A stretch of DNA of 64,000 bases from Roseiarcus sp963749715 (GCA_963749715.1 CAVVNR010000005.1:62001-126000), one strand, 5' to 3'. Shown: positions 1-9,790, numbered from the stretch's first letter. Numbers and translations are program-made. The notes: generated by a model from the sequence alone, not told the origin.

Positions 1-1119
1 GATCGTCTGCCGCCATGCCGCGCCGCCGGGCTCGGTCATGATCGGGGCGATCACGTTCACGAGTTGGGCGATGCAGGCGATCCTCACCACGTCGGAACGG
101 CGGATGAAGGTGTTGAGGATGCAGCCGACCTGGAGCGCGTCCTCGAAATTGTAGGCGTCCTCGAGCAGCCGCGGCGCGTGCGGCCAGCCCTTGGCCCCGC
201 CCAGGATCTCGCGGTCCTGGGCGTTGGAATGATACCAGACATTCCATTCATCGAACGAGATCGTCACCCGCTTCTTGCTGCGCTTTCGCGCGCGGACGAA
301 TTCGATCGTCGAGGCGACCGTGTTGATATAGGCGTCGAGCTTGGCGTTGAGGGCGAGGTATTCGTCGGTGTTTTTGCCGCGATTGGCGAAATACATGTGC
401 AGCGAAATATGATCGACGGCGTCATAGGTATGCTCGAGGACGATCCGCTCCCAGTCGGGATAGGTCTTCATGTCGGAATTCGACGACCCGCAGACGATAA
501 GCTCGAGCGAGGAATCGAACGCGCGCAGCGTCTTCGCCACTTCGTTGGCGAGGCGACCATATTCGTCGGCGGTCTTGTGGCCGACCTGCCACGGCCCGTC
601 CATCTCGTTGCCGAGGCACCAATGCCTGACCGCGAACGGCTCGACGCGGCCGTGTTTCTTGCGCAGGTCGCCCCAGGCGCTGCCGGTCGGGCCGTTGACG
701 TATTCGACGAAGTTTCGCGCCTGATCGAGCCCGCGCGAACCGAGATTGATCGCGAGCATCATCTCAACGCCCGCGGCTTCGCACCACTGAGCGAACTCGT
801 GTACGCCGACCGCGTTGGATTCCGACGTATGCCACGCGAGGTCGAGGCGCGTCGGCCGGTCCTTGCGCGGACCGACCCCATCTTCCCAATTGTAGGCGGA
901 AACGAAATTGCCGCCGGGATAGCGCACGATCGGCACTTTCAGCTCCCGGACCAATTCGATGACGTCCTTGCGCATCCCGTTCCCGTCAGCGCTTTTGTGG
1001 TCTGGTTCGTAGATGCCGGTATAGATCGCGCGCCCCAGGTGTTCGAGAAACGCGCCGTACAGACGATCGTCGATTGTCGCGATCCGGTAATCCCGATTGG
1101 CGGTGACCGACGCGCGCAT
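1..1119 (-). CDS. Alpha-L-arabinofuranosidase, GH51 (3' end cut by window start)
   Basis: Hydrolyses terminal alpha-L-arabinofuranosyl residues of arabinan, arabinoxylan or oligosaccharides. No signal peptide is seen, so it probably acts in the cytoplasm on imported oligosaccharides. The 373 visible codons read without a stop and run off the window edge; the family is about 500 aa, so roughly 130 residues are missing. The acid/base Glu is in GNEMDG (E172), the nucleophile Glu in FDEWNVWY (E291), and the late block RIACIAQLVNVIAPI is typical of the family. The ATG at 1119 follows a GGAGGG ribosome site. It is divergent from the ABC importer at 1433, which fits supply of its substrate. Family assignment is firm; exact glycan specificity is inferred. 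Confidence 0.95.
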   Translation of the reverse strand, partial: MRASVTANRDYRIATIDDRLYGAFLEHLGRAIYTGIYEPDHKSADGNGMRKDVIELVRELKVPIVRYPGGNFVSAYNWEDGVGPRKDRPTRLDLAWHTSESNAVGVHEFAQWCEAAGVEMMLAINLGSRGLDQARNFVEYVNGPTGSAWGDLRKKHGRVEPFAVRHWCLGNEMDGPWQVGHKTADEYGRLANEVAKTLRAFDSSLELIVCGSSNSDMKTYPDWERIVLEHTYDAVDHISLHMYFANRGKNTDEYLALNAKLDAYINTVASTIEFVRARKRSKKRVTISFDEWNVWYHSNAQDREILGGAKGWPHAPRLLEDAYNFEDALQVGCILNTFIRRSDVVRIACIAQLVNVIAPIMTEPGGAAWRQTI

Positions 1120-1290
1120 GTTCCCTCCGGTTAATATCAATAAGTTCGATATATAGGAGCTGCTTCGGCGCGCCGCGTCAAGTCGCCCTCGGAGCGACAG
1201 AAGCGCATTTCTGCCAGGGAAATGCTGAAAGACTTGCCGACCGGATCGTCGCTCGCGGGGGCGGCTTGAAGGCTTGATCCGCGGTTCAAT

Positions 1291-1305
1291 ATCAAATTCG
1301 TTGAT
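1291..1305. repeat. Inverted repeat ATCAA-N5-TTGAT upstream of importer
   Basis: Perfect 5-base arms separated by ATTCG, about 130 bases before the binding-protein start and directly abutting the LacI-like palindrome. It may be a second regulator site, but short repeats of this size also occur by chance. Confidence 0.3.
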
Positions 1306-1317
1306 GGAAAGCGCTTG
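1306..1317. promoter_or_regulatory. Candidate LacI-family operator
   Basis: The core AAGCGCTT (1309-1316) is a perfect palindrome in a GGAAAGCGCTTGG context, the usual shape of LacI/GalR-family sites. It lies about 120 bases upstream of the first importer. A LacI-family gene is encoded at 12906 and a stronger palindrome lies before the second importer, so both may be bound by the same protein. Confidence 0.4.
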
Positions 1318-1432
1318 GCGCCTCGCGTTTTCCTCGCTACCATTCTGAGGCAAGGATTTCCGAAGGCGCAACTCCGGAACCGAGCGCCTGAAGCGCGGGA
1401 AGCCGCTAGGTCATTTTTGGGAGGAAGTCGAG

Positions 1433-2716
1433 ATGATCCGCAAAATCTTGTACGCGACCCTCGCTGGGGTTGCTCTTGGTGCCGTCGTCTTCGGCGGAGT
1501 CGCCCGGGCGGAAGAGACCATCGTCTGGTGGGACTTTCTAAGCGGCGGCGATGGGGTCCGCATGAAGGCGATGCTCGACGAGTTCAACAAGGAGCACGCC
1601 GGCAAGGTGAAGATTGACGCCACCACGTTCGAATGGGGCGTGCCGTTCTACACCAAGGTGCAAACGTCGGCGGCCGTCGGCCAAGGCCCGGATGTCATGA
1701 CCTATCACGAATCGCGCATGCCGCTTGGTATTTCGACTGGCTCGCTCAGCGTAATCACCCCGGAAGAACTCGCCGCTTCGGGCATCAAGGCGAGCGACTT
1801 TGGACCGGCCAACTGGAAGGCGGCGCAAGGGACCGACGGCAAACAATATGGCGTGCCGCTCGATATCCATTCCATCATCCTCTACTACAACAAGGACCTT
1901 CTCAAGAAGGCGGGGCTGCTCGGCGACGACGGCAAGCCTAAGGGTCTCGACGGCGCCGCCAACTGGGACGCGGCGCTCGCCAAGCTCACCGCCAACGGCG
2001 TCACCGGTCTTTCCGTGCCGAACGACGGCGGCTCCGGCTGGCGCATTTTCTATACGCTGTTCAACCAACAGGGTGGCCAGTTCCTCAAGGACGGCAAATT
2101 CCTCGACGGCGACAACCTGAAGAAGGCGGAGACCGCTCTCGCCGAGATGCAGAAATGGGTCAAGAGCGGCTGGGCGCCAAGCAACACCGAGTACCCAGCC
2201 TCCATCGCCCTCTTCACTTCGGGCAAGGCCGCGATGCACATCAACGGCGTCTGGGAGGTTCCGACCATGGTCGATCTCGCCAAGAACGGGAAGCTGTTCG
2301 ACTGGGGCGCGATCCAGATCCCGGTCATCTTCTCGCAGCCGGCGACCTGGGCGGATTCACATTCGTTCGCGATCCCTGATCGCAAGGGCAATCCGGTAAG
2401 CCCGGAGAAGCGCAAGCTCGTGCTTGACGCGGTGCATTGGTTCAATCAGCACTCCCTCGAATGGGCGGGCGGGGGTCATGTGCCGGCGTTTCTGCCTGTG
2501 CAGGACAGCGCGGAATTCAAGGCGCTCAAGCCGAACTCCGACTATTCGTCGCTTGCCAAGACGGCGGTCTTTGATCCGGTGTCAGTCTACGCGGGCGTCG
2601 CTTCGCCCGTCTACGACGCGGCTGGCAACTACATGATTCCGGCCTTGAACGGCGAGATCGCGCCCGCTGAGGCCGCCCAGAAGATCCGCGACGACCTGCA
2701 GGCGTTGACGAAATAA
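1433..2716 (+). CDS. Sugar ABC transporter substrate-binding protein (family 1)
   Basis: Periplasmic receptor that delivers a sugar or oligosaccharide to the permeases encoded just downstream. 427 aa, usual for extracellular solute-binding family 1. Residues 1-26 form a Sec signal peptide (charged start, hydrophobic core, ARA cleavage before EE). There is no lipobox Cys, so the protein is soluble in the periplasm. The ATG follows GGGAGGAAG. It heads a four-gene operon (SBP, permease, permease, ATPase). Position opposite GH51 suggests an arabinose-containing oligosaccharide, but the ligand cannot be read from sequence. Confidence 0.93.
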   Translation: MIRKILYATLAGVALGAVVFGGVARAEETIVWWDFLSGGDGVRMKAMLDEFNKEHAGKVKIDATTFEWGVPFYTKVQTSAAVGQGPDVMTYHESRMPLGISTGSLSVITPEELAASGIKASDFGPANWKAAQGTDGKQYGVPLDIHSIILYYNKDLLKKAGLLGDDGKPKGLDGAANWDAALAKLTANGVTGLSVPNDGGSGWRIFYTLFNQQGGQFLKDGKFLDGDNLKKAETALAEMQKWVKSGWAPSNTEYPASIALFTSGKAAMHINGVWEVPTMVDLAKNGKLFDWGAIQIPVIFSQPATWADSHSFAIPDRKGNPVSPEKRKLVLDAVHWFNQHSLEWAGGGHVPAFLPVQDSAEFKALKPNSDYSSLAKTAVFDPVSVYAGVASPVYDAAGNYMIPALNGEIAPAEAAQKIRDDLQALTK

Positions 2717-2735
2717 AAACGAACCTGCGCCCCGC

Positions 2736-2762
2736 TCCGGCCGGTTTTATCGGCTGGCCGGA
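2736..2762 (+). other. Intercistronic stem-loop after the binding-protein gene
   Basis: Arms TCCGGCC (2736-2742) and GGCCGGA (2756-2762) can pair across a 13-base loop, directly after the binding-protein stop. Such hairpins commonly protect the upstream mRNA or attenuate read-through, giving more binding protein than permease. No U-run follows, so it is not a strong terminator. Confidence 0.45.
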
Positions 2763-2794
2763 ACTGGTCGTGGAATGCGAAATTGCCCGCCGCG

Positions 2795-3670
2795 ATGATC
2801 CGAAGCTCGCGCCACGAACATCTGACAGCCGCCGTTCTGATGGCGCCGTTCGTCGTCATCTATGGCGTGCTGTTCGTGTACCCGACGATCAAGATGGTGC
2901 AGCTGAGCCTTACCAACGCGCCGCTGATTGGCGCAGGAAAGTGGGTTGGCTTCGATAACTTCTACAAGCTCGCCTCTGACCACCTGTTTACGACCGCGAT
3001 CTGGAATACCCTCTATTTTGTCATCCTGTCGGTGTTTCCGACGACGCTTCTCTCGCTTGTCGTAGCCCTCGGGGTGAACCGTCTTAAAGGCTGGATGCAG
3101 AGCATCGTGCTCGCGGCGTTCTTCCTGCCCTACATTCTGCCGGTCTCGGTCGTCATCGAGATCTGGAACTGGATGCTCGATAAGGACTTCGGCATCGCCC
3201 AATATGTGATCATGCCGCTGAATGGCGGGCAGCAACTCTCGATCTTCCGAACGCTGCCCCTCTTCATGCCGGCCGTTGCTTTCATCACGATCTGGTGGTT
3301 GCTCGGTTTCAGCGTCCTCCTGTTCATCGCCGGCCTTCGCAACATTTCCAGCGAAATATACGAGGCCGCCGAACTCGACGGCGCGGGCCGCTGGACCCAA
3401 TTTAGCCGCGTCACCTGGCCGTTGATCTGGCCGGTGACCGTACTCGTGTTCACGATCCAGCTCATTCTCCAGCTCAAGATCTTCGATCAGGTTTACCTGC
3501 TCGCCGGCAGACCCGACGCGACCATGGTCATGGTCCAGTACATTTTCAAGCAGGCGTTCCAGATGAACCACGGCGGACTTGCTGCGGCCTCGGCGGTCGT
3601 TCTCTTCGTGCTCATCGTCGTGCTCTCAGTCCTGCAGTTCCAGCTCCTTCGCGCGCGAGGCGCGCGTTGA
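2795..3670 (+). CDS. Sugar ABC transporter permease (MalF-like)
   Basis: Inner-membrane permease of the binding-protein-dependent sugar importer. About 291 aa with six predicted membrane segments. The cytoplasmic EAA loop (EAAELDGAGRWTQFSRV) that docks on the ATPase is intact. The start is uncertain: ATG 2795 gives a typical N-terminus, while an in-frame TTG at 2783 adds four residues; neither has a strong ribosome site. Its stop overlaps the next permease start, so translation is coupled. It pairs with the permease at 3667 to form the heterodimeric channel. Confidence 0.92.
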   Translation: MIRSSRHEHLTAAVLMAPFVVIYGVLFVYPTIKMVQLSLTNAPLIGAGKWVGFDNFYKLASDHLFTTAIWNTLYFVILSVFPTTLLSLVVALGVNRLKGWMQSIVLAAFFLPYILPVSVVIEIWNWMLDKDFGIAQYVIMPLNGGQQLSIFRTLPLFMPAVAFITIWWLLGFSVLLFIAGLRNISSEIYEAAELDGAGRWTQFSRVTWPLIWPVTVLVFTIQLILQLKIFDQVYLLAGRPDATMVMVQYIFKQAFQMNHGGLAAASAVVLFVLIVVLSVLQFQLLRARGAR

Positions 3671-4557
3671 CGGCCTCGGTTGAGAGCGCCGACCTTGTCG
3701 CTCCCGCGGCGGCGCGCCGGCTTTCGCGGCTGCGTCATCTAGATCTCGTCGGCCTTATCATCACGCTAATCACGGTCGCGGCCGCGGTCTTATGGGCGTT
3801 TCCGATATATTGGGGAGTGGTGACGACGTTCAAACCCGAAAGCGAAGTCGTGCGCGCAGGCATTCATCTCTGGCCCGAGAACTTCACGATCGAGAACTAC
3901 GTCCATGTCGTGCTTCAGACGAAGATCGGCCTCTGGTACGTCAATTCGCTTGTCACTTCGGGCGCGGTGACGATCATCGTCGTAATCATGGCGGCAGGAG
4001 CGGGCTACGCGATCTCCCAGCTCAATTTTCCAGGCCGGCGCCTGTTCTGGTGGATGATCCTCGCGAGTTTCATGGTTCCGATCCCGGCGCTGATCGTCAA
4101 CCATTTCATCCTGATGAGCCAGTTCCATTGGATCAACACATGGGCGGGCGTCATCGCGCCGCAGCTCATCGCCCCGGTGACGGTCATCATCTACAAGCAG
4201 TTCTTCGATTCCGTACCCAAGGATTTTCGCGAGGCGGCGGTCATTGATGGGGCCAGCGACTTCCAACTGCTGTTTCGCATCTACCTGCCGATGAACTGGG
4301 GCATCACCACGGCTCTGGCGATAATCACTTTTATTGGGGCCTGGAACCTTTTCCTGTGGCCGTTCCTGGCGGTGACCGAGCAGGACAAGATGAATATCAC
4401 CGTCGGCATTACGCAAGTGCATGACGCATTCGGCGTGCAATATGCGCGGGAACTTGCGGTCGCAAAGCTCGCAGCGTTGCCCGTCGCGCTCGTCTATTTG
4501 ATCTTCCAACGTCGCGTCACCCAAGCGATCATGCTGTCGGCAGGCATAAAGGGATGA
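3667..4557 (+). CDS. Sugar ABC transporter permease (MalG-like)
   Basis: Second inner-membrane permease of the importer, 296 aa. It shows a long cytoplasmic N-terminus, about six membrane segments and an EAA loop (REAAVIDGASDFQLLF). The proposed TTG start at 3667 overlaps the upstream TGA, a coupling arrangement; no better ATG lies nearby before the first membrane segment. Its own stop overlaps the ATPase ATG (ATGA). Family assignment is firm; the exact start is moderately sure. Confidence 0.92.
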   Translation: MTASVESADLVAPAAARRLSRLRHLDLVGLIITLITVAAAVLWAFPIYWGVVTTFKPESEVVRAGIHLWPENFTIENYVHVVLQTKIGLWYVNSLVTSGAVTIIVVIMAAGAGYAISQLNFPGRRLFWWMILASFMVPIPALIVNHFILMSQFHWINTWAGVIAPQLIAPVTVIIYKQFFDSVPKDFREAAVIDGASDFQLLFRIYLPMNWGITTALAIITFIGAWNLFLWPFLAVTEQDKMNITVGITQVHDAFGVQYARELAVAKLAALPVALVYLIFQRRVTQAIMLSAGIKG

Positions 4558-5666
4558 GTCGAGCGAACGGGCAGATGAGCGACGGCGTGGCGCCGCATGT
4601 CGAGCTCAGACGGGTGACGAAGCGCTACGGCGCGGTCACTGCGATCAGCGATCTCAGTCTCACGGTTGACAAGGGCTCGTTCACGGCCCTCCTTGGACCA
4701 TCCGGATGCGGGAAGTCGACGCTGCTTCGGATGATCGCCGGCCTCGAGGCGATCACCACAGGGCAATGCTTCATCGACAGCCTCGACGTGACCGACATTC
4801 CGCCGGCCCAGCGGCGCATCGCGATGGTGTTCCAGTCGTACGCGCTCTATCCGCACATGACGGTCAGGCAGAATATCGCCTTCTCGCTCTCGGTCGCCGG
4901 CCAGTCGAAAAAGATCCAGAACGAGCGGGCGTTTGAGGTCGCCCGGATACTGCAACTCGAGCCTTATCTTGATCGCCGTCCCGCCGAGCTTTCGGGCGGC
5001 CAGCGGCAGCGGGTCGCGATCGGCCGCGCGCTGGTGCGCAAGCCCGAGGTCTTCCTGTTCGACGAGCCCTTGTCCAATCTCGACGCGAAGCTGCGCGTGC
5101 AGATGCGCCTCGAGCTGGCCAAGCTTCATGCCGATCTCGGTACGACCATGATTTACGTGACTCACGACCAGACGGAGGCGATGACTCTCGCCGACAAGAT
5201 CGTCGTTCTCGACAAGGGAGTGATTTCCCAGGTCGGCTCGCCGCTCGAGCTTTACAACGCGCCGGCGAACAAGTTCGTCGCCTCCTTCATCGGCTCGCCG
5301 GGCATGAACTTCTTCGGGGTCGACATCGCCGCTATCAACGGTCGAACGGCGAGCGTCGTCCTGCCCGGCGGGCGAACGGTAGAAATCGGCGTTGCGGCCG
5401 GCGCCGGCGCACGCTCGGCCGAGCTCGGCGTGCGGCCCGAGCACCTGGCGCTCGTCGATCCGATGGACCCGGCCGCGGCCTTCGCCGGCGAGGTCGCGAT
5501 CATCGAGCATCTCGGAAATTCGACCATCCTCTACGTCGAGACGCCCGTCGGGCAGCTCATCGTCGAAGGCGAAGGCAATCTCGGTGCGAAATCGGGCCAG
5601 ACGGTCGGCCTCAAGCTCAACCAAGCCCATGCGCATCTCTTCGGGGCGACGGGGGCGGCGCTCTGA
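4554..5666 (+). CDS. Sugar ABC transporter ATP-binding protein (MsmK/UgpC type)
   Basis: Cytoplasmic ATPase that powers the importer, 370 aa. Walker A GPSGCGKST is at residues 48-56, signature LSGGQRQRV, Walker B VFLFDEP and H-loop YVTHDQTEA follow, then a C-terminal TOBE/OB regulatory region from about residue 240. The ATG overlaps the upstream stop. MsmK/UgpC-type ATPases often serve several permease pairs, and the second importer in this window (9876-12909) has no ATPase of its own, so this protein probably energises both. That sharing is inference. Confidence 0.95.
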   Translation: MSRANGQMSDGVAPHVELRRVTKRYGAVTAISDLSLTVDKGSFTALLGPSGCGKSTLLRMIAGLEAITTGQCFIDSLDVTDIPPAQRRIAMVFQSYALYPHMTVRQNIAFSLSVAGQSKKIQNERAFEVARILQLEPYLDRRPAELSGGQRQRVAIGRALVRKPEVFLFDEPLSNLDAKLRVQMRLELAKLHADLGTTMIYVTHDQTEAMTLADKIVVLDKGVISQVGSPLELYNAPANKFVASFIGSPGMNFFGVDIAAINGRTASVVLPGGRTVEIGVAAGAGARSAELGVRPEHLALVDPMDPAAAFAGEVAIIEHLGNSTILYVETPVGQLIVEGEGNLGAKSGQTVGLKLNQAHAHLFGATGAAL

Positions 5667-5695
5667 CCTCCGCGACGGCGAAAACCTCCCTTAAG

Positions 5696-5718
5696 GGCTC
5701 ACGCCTCGGTCGTGAGCC
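5696..5718. terminator. Stem-loop between convergent genes
   Basis: GGCTCACG (5696-5703) and CGTGAGCC (5711-5718) are a perfect 8-base inverted repeat around a 7-base loop. It lies between the convergent ATPase and regulator genes and overlaps the last codons of the regulator. There is no long U-run on either side, so it is only a candidate bidirectional terminator. Confidence 0.4.
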
Positions 5719-6628
5719 TGAGCAAGATGTCCTGGTCGTAGTTGCCGAATCCGCGGCCGAAGATGTTGACGCCGCCGGGATGGCGCGCGTCTGGCTTGAC
5801 CTCGATCCGGAGCCTGATCGAATGGTGGGCAGATATGTCGAGGTCCTTGGGCGTCAGCGGCGAGATCTTGACGCCGTCGACGAACGCGCCGTCCGGTCTC
5901 ACCCGCCAGCTCTTCAGCATGCCGTATTGGCTGCCCTTGAGCTTCCACCAGTCGGGCGTATAGAGCCCGCGCTGATCGCCGAAATCGCCGGGACTCGTCC
6001 ATACGCCGAGCTCTCGGCCGTTCACCGCAACCGTGATGTCGGACGGCCAGTCGGCGGCGGTCCCAGGCACCTCGGACGAGAGCTCGAGCGAGAATTCGAT
6101 CCCGGCTACGGCCCTGCCGACCAGTCTGGCGTTGTTGGGGAACTGATATTCGACGAAGCCGCGGGTGAACCACATGAGGCCCGCATTCATCCGGTCCGGA
6201 TCGAGGAAAGCGCCGGGCACGTCGAGGAGCCCGATGATTCCCCGCGGCGAGCACAGGCCGCAAGGCGCGCTCACCTCGCAGCTCGTATAGAGCCCGATCG
6301 GCATCGCGACCTCGATGGCGTTGGCGTCGACGCCGCTGACGTCGTCGCGGAACATCACCAGCACCTCGTCGAAGGCGGAGAAACAGAGCTTCTGATTGCC
6401 TTTCCGCCCCTTCTGCGTCTCGGTCCGAATGAGGCCGGCGCTCGCGAGGATTTGCAGGTTCGACGACACGGTCGATTGAGGCAGGTTGAGCGCCTCGGCG
6501 ATGTCGTTGACGTTGACGCCGGGGCGCCGCTGCAACAGGCGCAGAATTCGCGCCCGCGCCAGCGAAGCCAGTCCGCGAACCACGTCCGGCCGCTCCACGG
6601 GATCGATCACCAGGAAATTGCGCGACAT
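5699..6628 (-). CDS. ArsR-like winged-helix transcriptional regulator with long C-terminal domain
   Basis: 309 aa. Residues about 14-75 form an ArsR-type winged helix (ASLARARILRLLQ; recognition helix near PQSTVSSNLQIL). The remaining 220 residues are a sensing domain unlike the small metal sensors; it resembles the COG4189 type of predicted regulator. Three Cys (C117, C123, C126) form a C-x5-C-x2-C cluster just after the winged helix, a possible metal or redox site. It sits between the importer and GH2 genes, divergent from GH2, and probably controls sugar genes. The inducer is unknown. Confidence 0.8.
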   Translation of the reverse strand: MSRNFLVIDPVERPDVVRGLASLARARILRLLQRRPGVNVNDIAEALNLPQSTVSSNLQILASAGLIRTETQKGRKGNQKLCFSAFDEVLVMFRDDVSGVDANAIEVAMPIGLYTSCEVSAPCGLCSPRGIIGLLDVPGAFLDPDRMNAGLMWFTRGFVEYQFPNNARLVGRAVAGIEFSLELSSEVPGTAADWPSDITVAVNGRELGVWTSPGDFGDQRGLYTPDWWKLKGSQYGMLKSWRVRPDGAFVDGVKISPLTPKDLDISAHHSIRLRIEVKPDARHPGGVNIFGRGFGNYDQDILLRLTTEA

Positions 6629-6745
6629 TCTCGGCCCTTAGCGCCCTCGCGGCTTCTGTATCAGTTTTTCGGATATTTGGATAATGCGACTCGCCGGCGC
6701 CGCGAACGCCGTGCTCGCCCCGCGACCCGGACTGGAGCGTCCCCC

Positions 6746-9428
6746 ATGCACGCTGACGCCGCCGGTCGCCGCGCCATTTTGACGCTCGATGGGCTGTGGG
6801 ACTTCGAATTCGAGGGTCCGACTGGCACGGCTTGGCGGCGGCCAGACGATCCGCTCGCCCGGGATTTGGCAGGCGCAGTTTCCCGTGCTGCGCGGCGCGC
6901 AGGGAACGGGACGATACCGGCAGGGCGTGCACATCCCGCCAGGCTGGGCGGGGAAACGCATCGTTCTGGTGATGGAGGGCGTATTCCACGAAACGGTGGT
7001 CCTGGTCGACGAGGTCGCGGTGGCGGTCCACGGCGATGGCTGGACCCCGATCGAGGTCGACCTGACCGATGCGCTCGACGGCAGGACCTCGTTCATGCTC
7101 GGCGTCGACGCGCGCGCGCCCGACGACCGCAACGGCGGCCGCTTCAGCCAGTCGCTCGCCGGAAAGCAGGACTGGTACGGGGTCCAGGGTGGGATCTGGA
7201 AACCGGCGCGGCTTGAGGCGCGCGATCCCGTCCACCTTGGCGAGCTTCAGGTTCAATCGGCTTACGACCTTGCGCGCGGAACCGTCCTTGTGAAAGGAAC
7301 GCTTTCCGGCGTCGCCCAAACTGTGGTCCGGCTGACGCTCTACCGCTCGGGCCAGGCGGTCGCCCAGCACGACCTCCCGCTGCGCTCGGCCGAGTTCGAA
7401 GCCAGGCTCGACCTTGCAAATCCGGACCGTTGGTCGCCCGACGCGCCCAAGCTTTATGATCTCGCCGTCGAGCTCGTCCACGGCGGACGGGTGGTTGACA
7501 GAGCTGATCGAACGATCGGCTTCCGCCGGTTCGAGGCCAGGAACGGCTGCCTCCTCCTGAACGGCGAGCCGTTCTATATGTTCGGCGCTCTGGACCAGGA
7601 CTGGCATCCCGAGGAGGAGTGCCGCGCGCCCGGCCCGGAGTTTCTCGAGCAGCGCTTCGCCCGCGCCAAGGCGATGGGGCTCAACACCCTGCGCTGCCAC
7701 GTCAAGATTCCAGATCGGCTCTATTTCGACCTCGCCGACCGGCTTGGGCTCATGGTCTGGCTCGACATGCCCTACATGCAATTCCTCGCGCCGGCGACCC
7801 GCGAGGCGCTGCGGCGGGTCTTCCGGACCTCGGTCGCCACCCACGCGCACCATCCCTCGATCTGCATCTGGACGCTGTTCAACGAGGGTTGGGGAATCGA
7901 CCTCGATGACAATCCGGACGACCGTCGCTGGCTCATTGAGACGTTCGATGCGGCCAAAGCATTGGTTCCCGAGAGCCTGCTCATCGACAACTCCCCCTGT
8001 TTCCCGCGCAACTATCACCTCAAGACCGACGTCGAGGACTTCCACTGGTACAACGGCTTCCCCCATCAGAACGAGGCTTTCGCCGCGACCGCGCACGCCT
8101 TCGCCGCGCGAGCGCCCTGGACCTTCTCGCTCCACGGCGATGCTGAGCGGCGCGGCGACGAGCCTTTGATCTGCTCTGAGTTCGGCGTTTGGGGGCTGCC
8201 CCATCCGCGCGAAATTCTGGAGCCCGATGGACGCGAGCCGTGGTGGTTCGAAAGCGGACACGACTGGAACCTGGGCAGCGCCTATCCACATGGGATCGAG
8301 ACGCGCTTTCGCGACGCGCGGCTCGCGCCGGCGTTCGGCGATGTCGACGGCTTCGTGAGCGCGGCGCAGGAGCTTCAATATCGCGCGCTCAAGCGCCAGA
8401 TCGAGACGCTGCGCTGGGAGCGGTCGATCTCCGGTTATGTCATCACCGAGCTCAATGATACGCAGTGGGAGTCGAACGGCCTGATGGACGTTCAGAATCG
8501 CCCGCGCGCTTTCGCCGAACGTCTGGCCAAGCTTCAAAAGCCGTGGCTCGTCATCGCGCGGTCGTCTCGCGCGGCGGTTCGCGCCGGCGAGCGCTTCGAT
8601 GTTTCGGTGCGGCTTGCGGGCGCGGGCGAGCCGCCGGAGGGCGCGAGGATCATCTGGCGCTTGGCCGACAAGAAAGGCGAGGCTGAGCTTGGGTCCGAGT
8701 CGACGACGATCGCCCTGATCGCGGGGGCTGTGGAGGCGATCGCCATCGTCCCGCTCGAGCTCGAGGCGCACGACGGCCACGGGCGCCTCCTGTCGCGCAA
8801 TGAGTTGGAACTCTGCATCGTCCCGCCGCTTGGCGGCGCGGCGCCGTCGCTGTTCGCGATGGATGGCGCGGCCTGGAGCGCGCTCGCTGCAATCGACTGG
8901 CCGAATCGCGCCGCGACCGCCGAGGAGGCGGAGATCGTGCTCGCAACCCGGCTCACGGCTCCCGTTCGCGCCTCGCTCATCGCCGGCCGCAAGGCGCTGC
9001 TGATCGCCAATACCGCCGACGCCCTGATCGATCCGGAGCGGAAACTGCCCTTGAATGACCGGCACAACTTTCCCTCGATGCTGCTCAGGGCGCGTAAGGG
9101 AACACCCTGGGACGGGCAGTGGATGGGCGCGTTCGCCTGGCGGCGCACGGATGGAGCGTGGTCCGGCCTGCCCGGCGGCCCGATGCTCGACGAGCACTGG
9201 GCCGGCCTTCTGCCCAATTACGTGCTGACCGGCTTTCCCTCGACCGCCTTCGGCGGACTGGTCGATTCCGGGATCGCTGTGGGTTGGCTGCACCACGCCG
9301 CGGCGCTCGCGAAGCGCAGCTTCCTCGGCAGGGCCTGGCTCACCGTCTCGACCTTCGACCTGACCTCGGCTGAGGCCGGGGACAATCCGCTTGCGCCGCA
9401 CCTCCTGGCGGCGCTTGCCGCGAGCTGA
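6746..9428 (+). CDS. GH2 glycoside hydrolase, interrupted by one-base frameshift near 6842
   Basis: Beta-galactosidase/beta-glucuronidase-type family 2 hydrolase, about 893 aa once repaired. The true N-terminus begins at ATG 6746 (GGAG upstream), with LDGLWDFEFEGPTG and AWRR. The frame then changes at 6836-6843, after which TIRSPGIWQAQF continues the normal sugar-binding domain to the end. Removing one C in the CGGCC run restores a continuous family-like reading. The catalytic acid/base is in LFNEGWG and the nucleophile in CSEFGVWG. An ORF starting at 6789 exists but its first 18 residues are out of frame and not family-like. No signal peptide is seen. Substrate unknown; context suggests an arabinan or galactan side chain. 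Confidence 0.85.
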
Positions 9429-9438
9429 GGGGTCGAGC

Positions 9439-9453
9439 AGATATATCATATCT
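9439..9453. repeat. AT-rich inverted repeat AGATAT-N3-ATATCT
   Basis: Perfect 6-base arms with a 3-base spacer just after the GH2 stop codon. A related GATAT-N3-ATATC arrangement occurs at 16914-16926 before a ribose-type permease. It could be a regulator site; chance is not excluded because the arms are low in complexity. Confidence 0.3.
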
Positions 9454-9790
9454 AGTACGTATAAAGGCCAAGCCGCAGCAAAATCTACCCAAGCGCAGCC
9501 AAGCCTCGCCGAGGAAAATCAAAGGGAAGCAAAGGAAAAGGCCTCGGATTTCCTTGGATTTTCTTGTCCGAATTGGGACGTTTCAACGGGTTGCGCCGAC
9601 CCCCCAGGGCAAAAAATCTTTCTCCGCTCACTTCACCGCCCGTCGCCCTCGAGCATGGGCGCGCCGGTCCAAACCTATTACCACAGCCTTCTGATTTTAG
9701 CAAAGGAAAGTCGCAATCGTCGTGATGCGTCGGATTTTCCTGCTTCCGGCGGATCGGCCTTGCTGTCCGGCGAGGGGCGCGCTAGAAAAA

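Larger units (their letters stand above)
1120..1432. promoter_or_regulatory. Divergent promoter region between GH51 and the sugar importer
   Basis: This 313-base gap must hold promoters for both the minus-strand GH51 gene and the plus-strand importer operon. It contains an AT-rich inverted repeat (ATATC at 1134-1138, GATAT at 1148-1152) just upstream of GH51, an ATCAA/TTGAT repeat at 1291-1305 and a LacI-like palindrome at 1306-1317. I cannot place -35/-10 boxes with confidence. Confidence 0.5.

Noticed and set aside
64..1134. 356-codon plus-strand frame
   Set aside because: Antisense to GH51, which shows both catalytic Glu motifs on the minus strand.
6833..6846. Programmed frameshifting in GH2
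   Set aside because: No slippery heptamer or downstream structure is evident, and several other genes here carry similar one-base breaks, pointing to errors or decay.
5691..9449. 1252-codon open frame on the minus strand
   Set aside because: It lies antisense to the GH2 gene and overlaps the regulator; its product is Arg/Gly-rich with no domain, as expected of a shadow frame in high-GC coding DNA.
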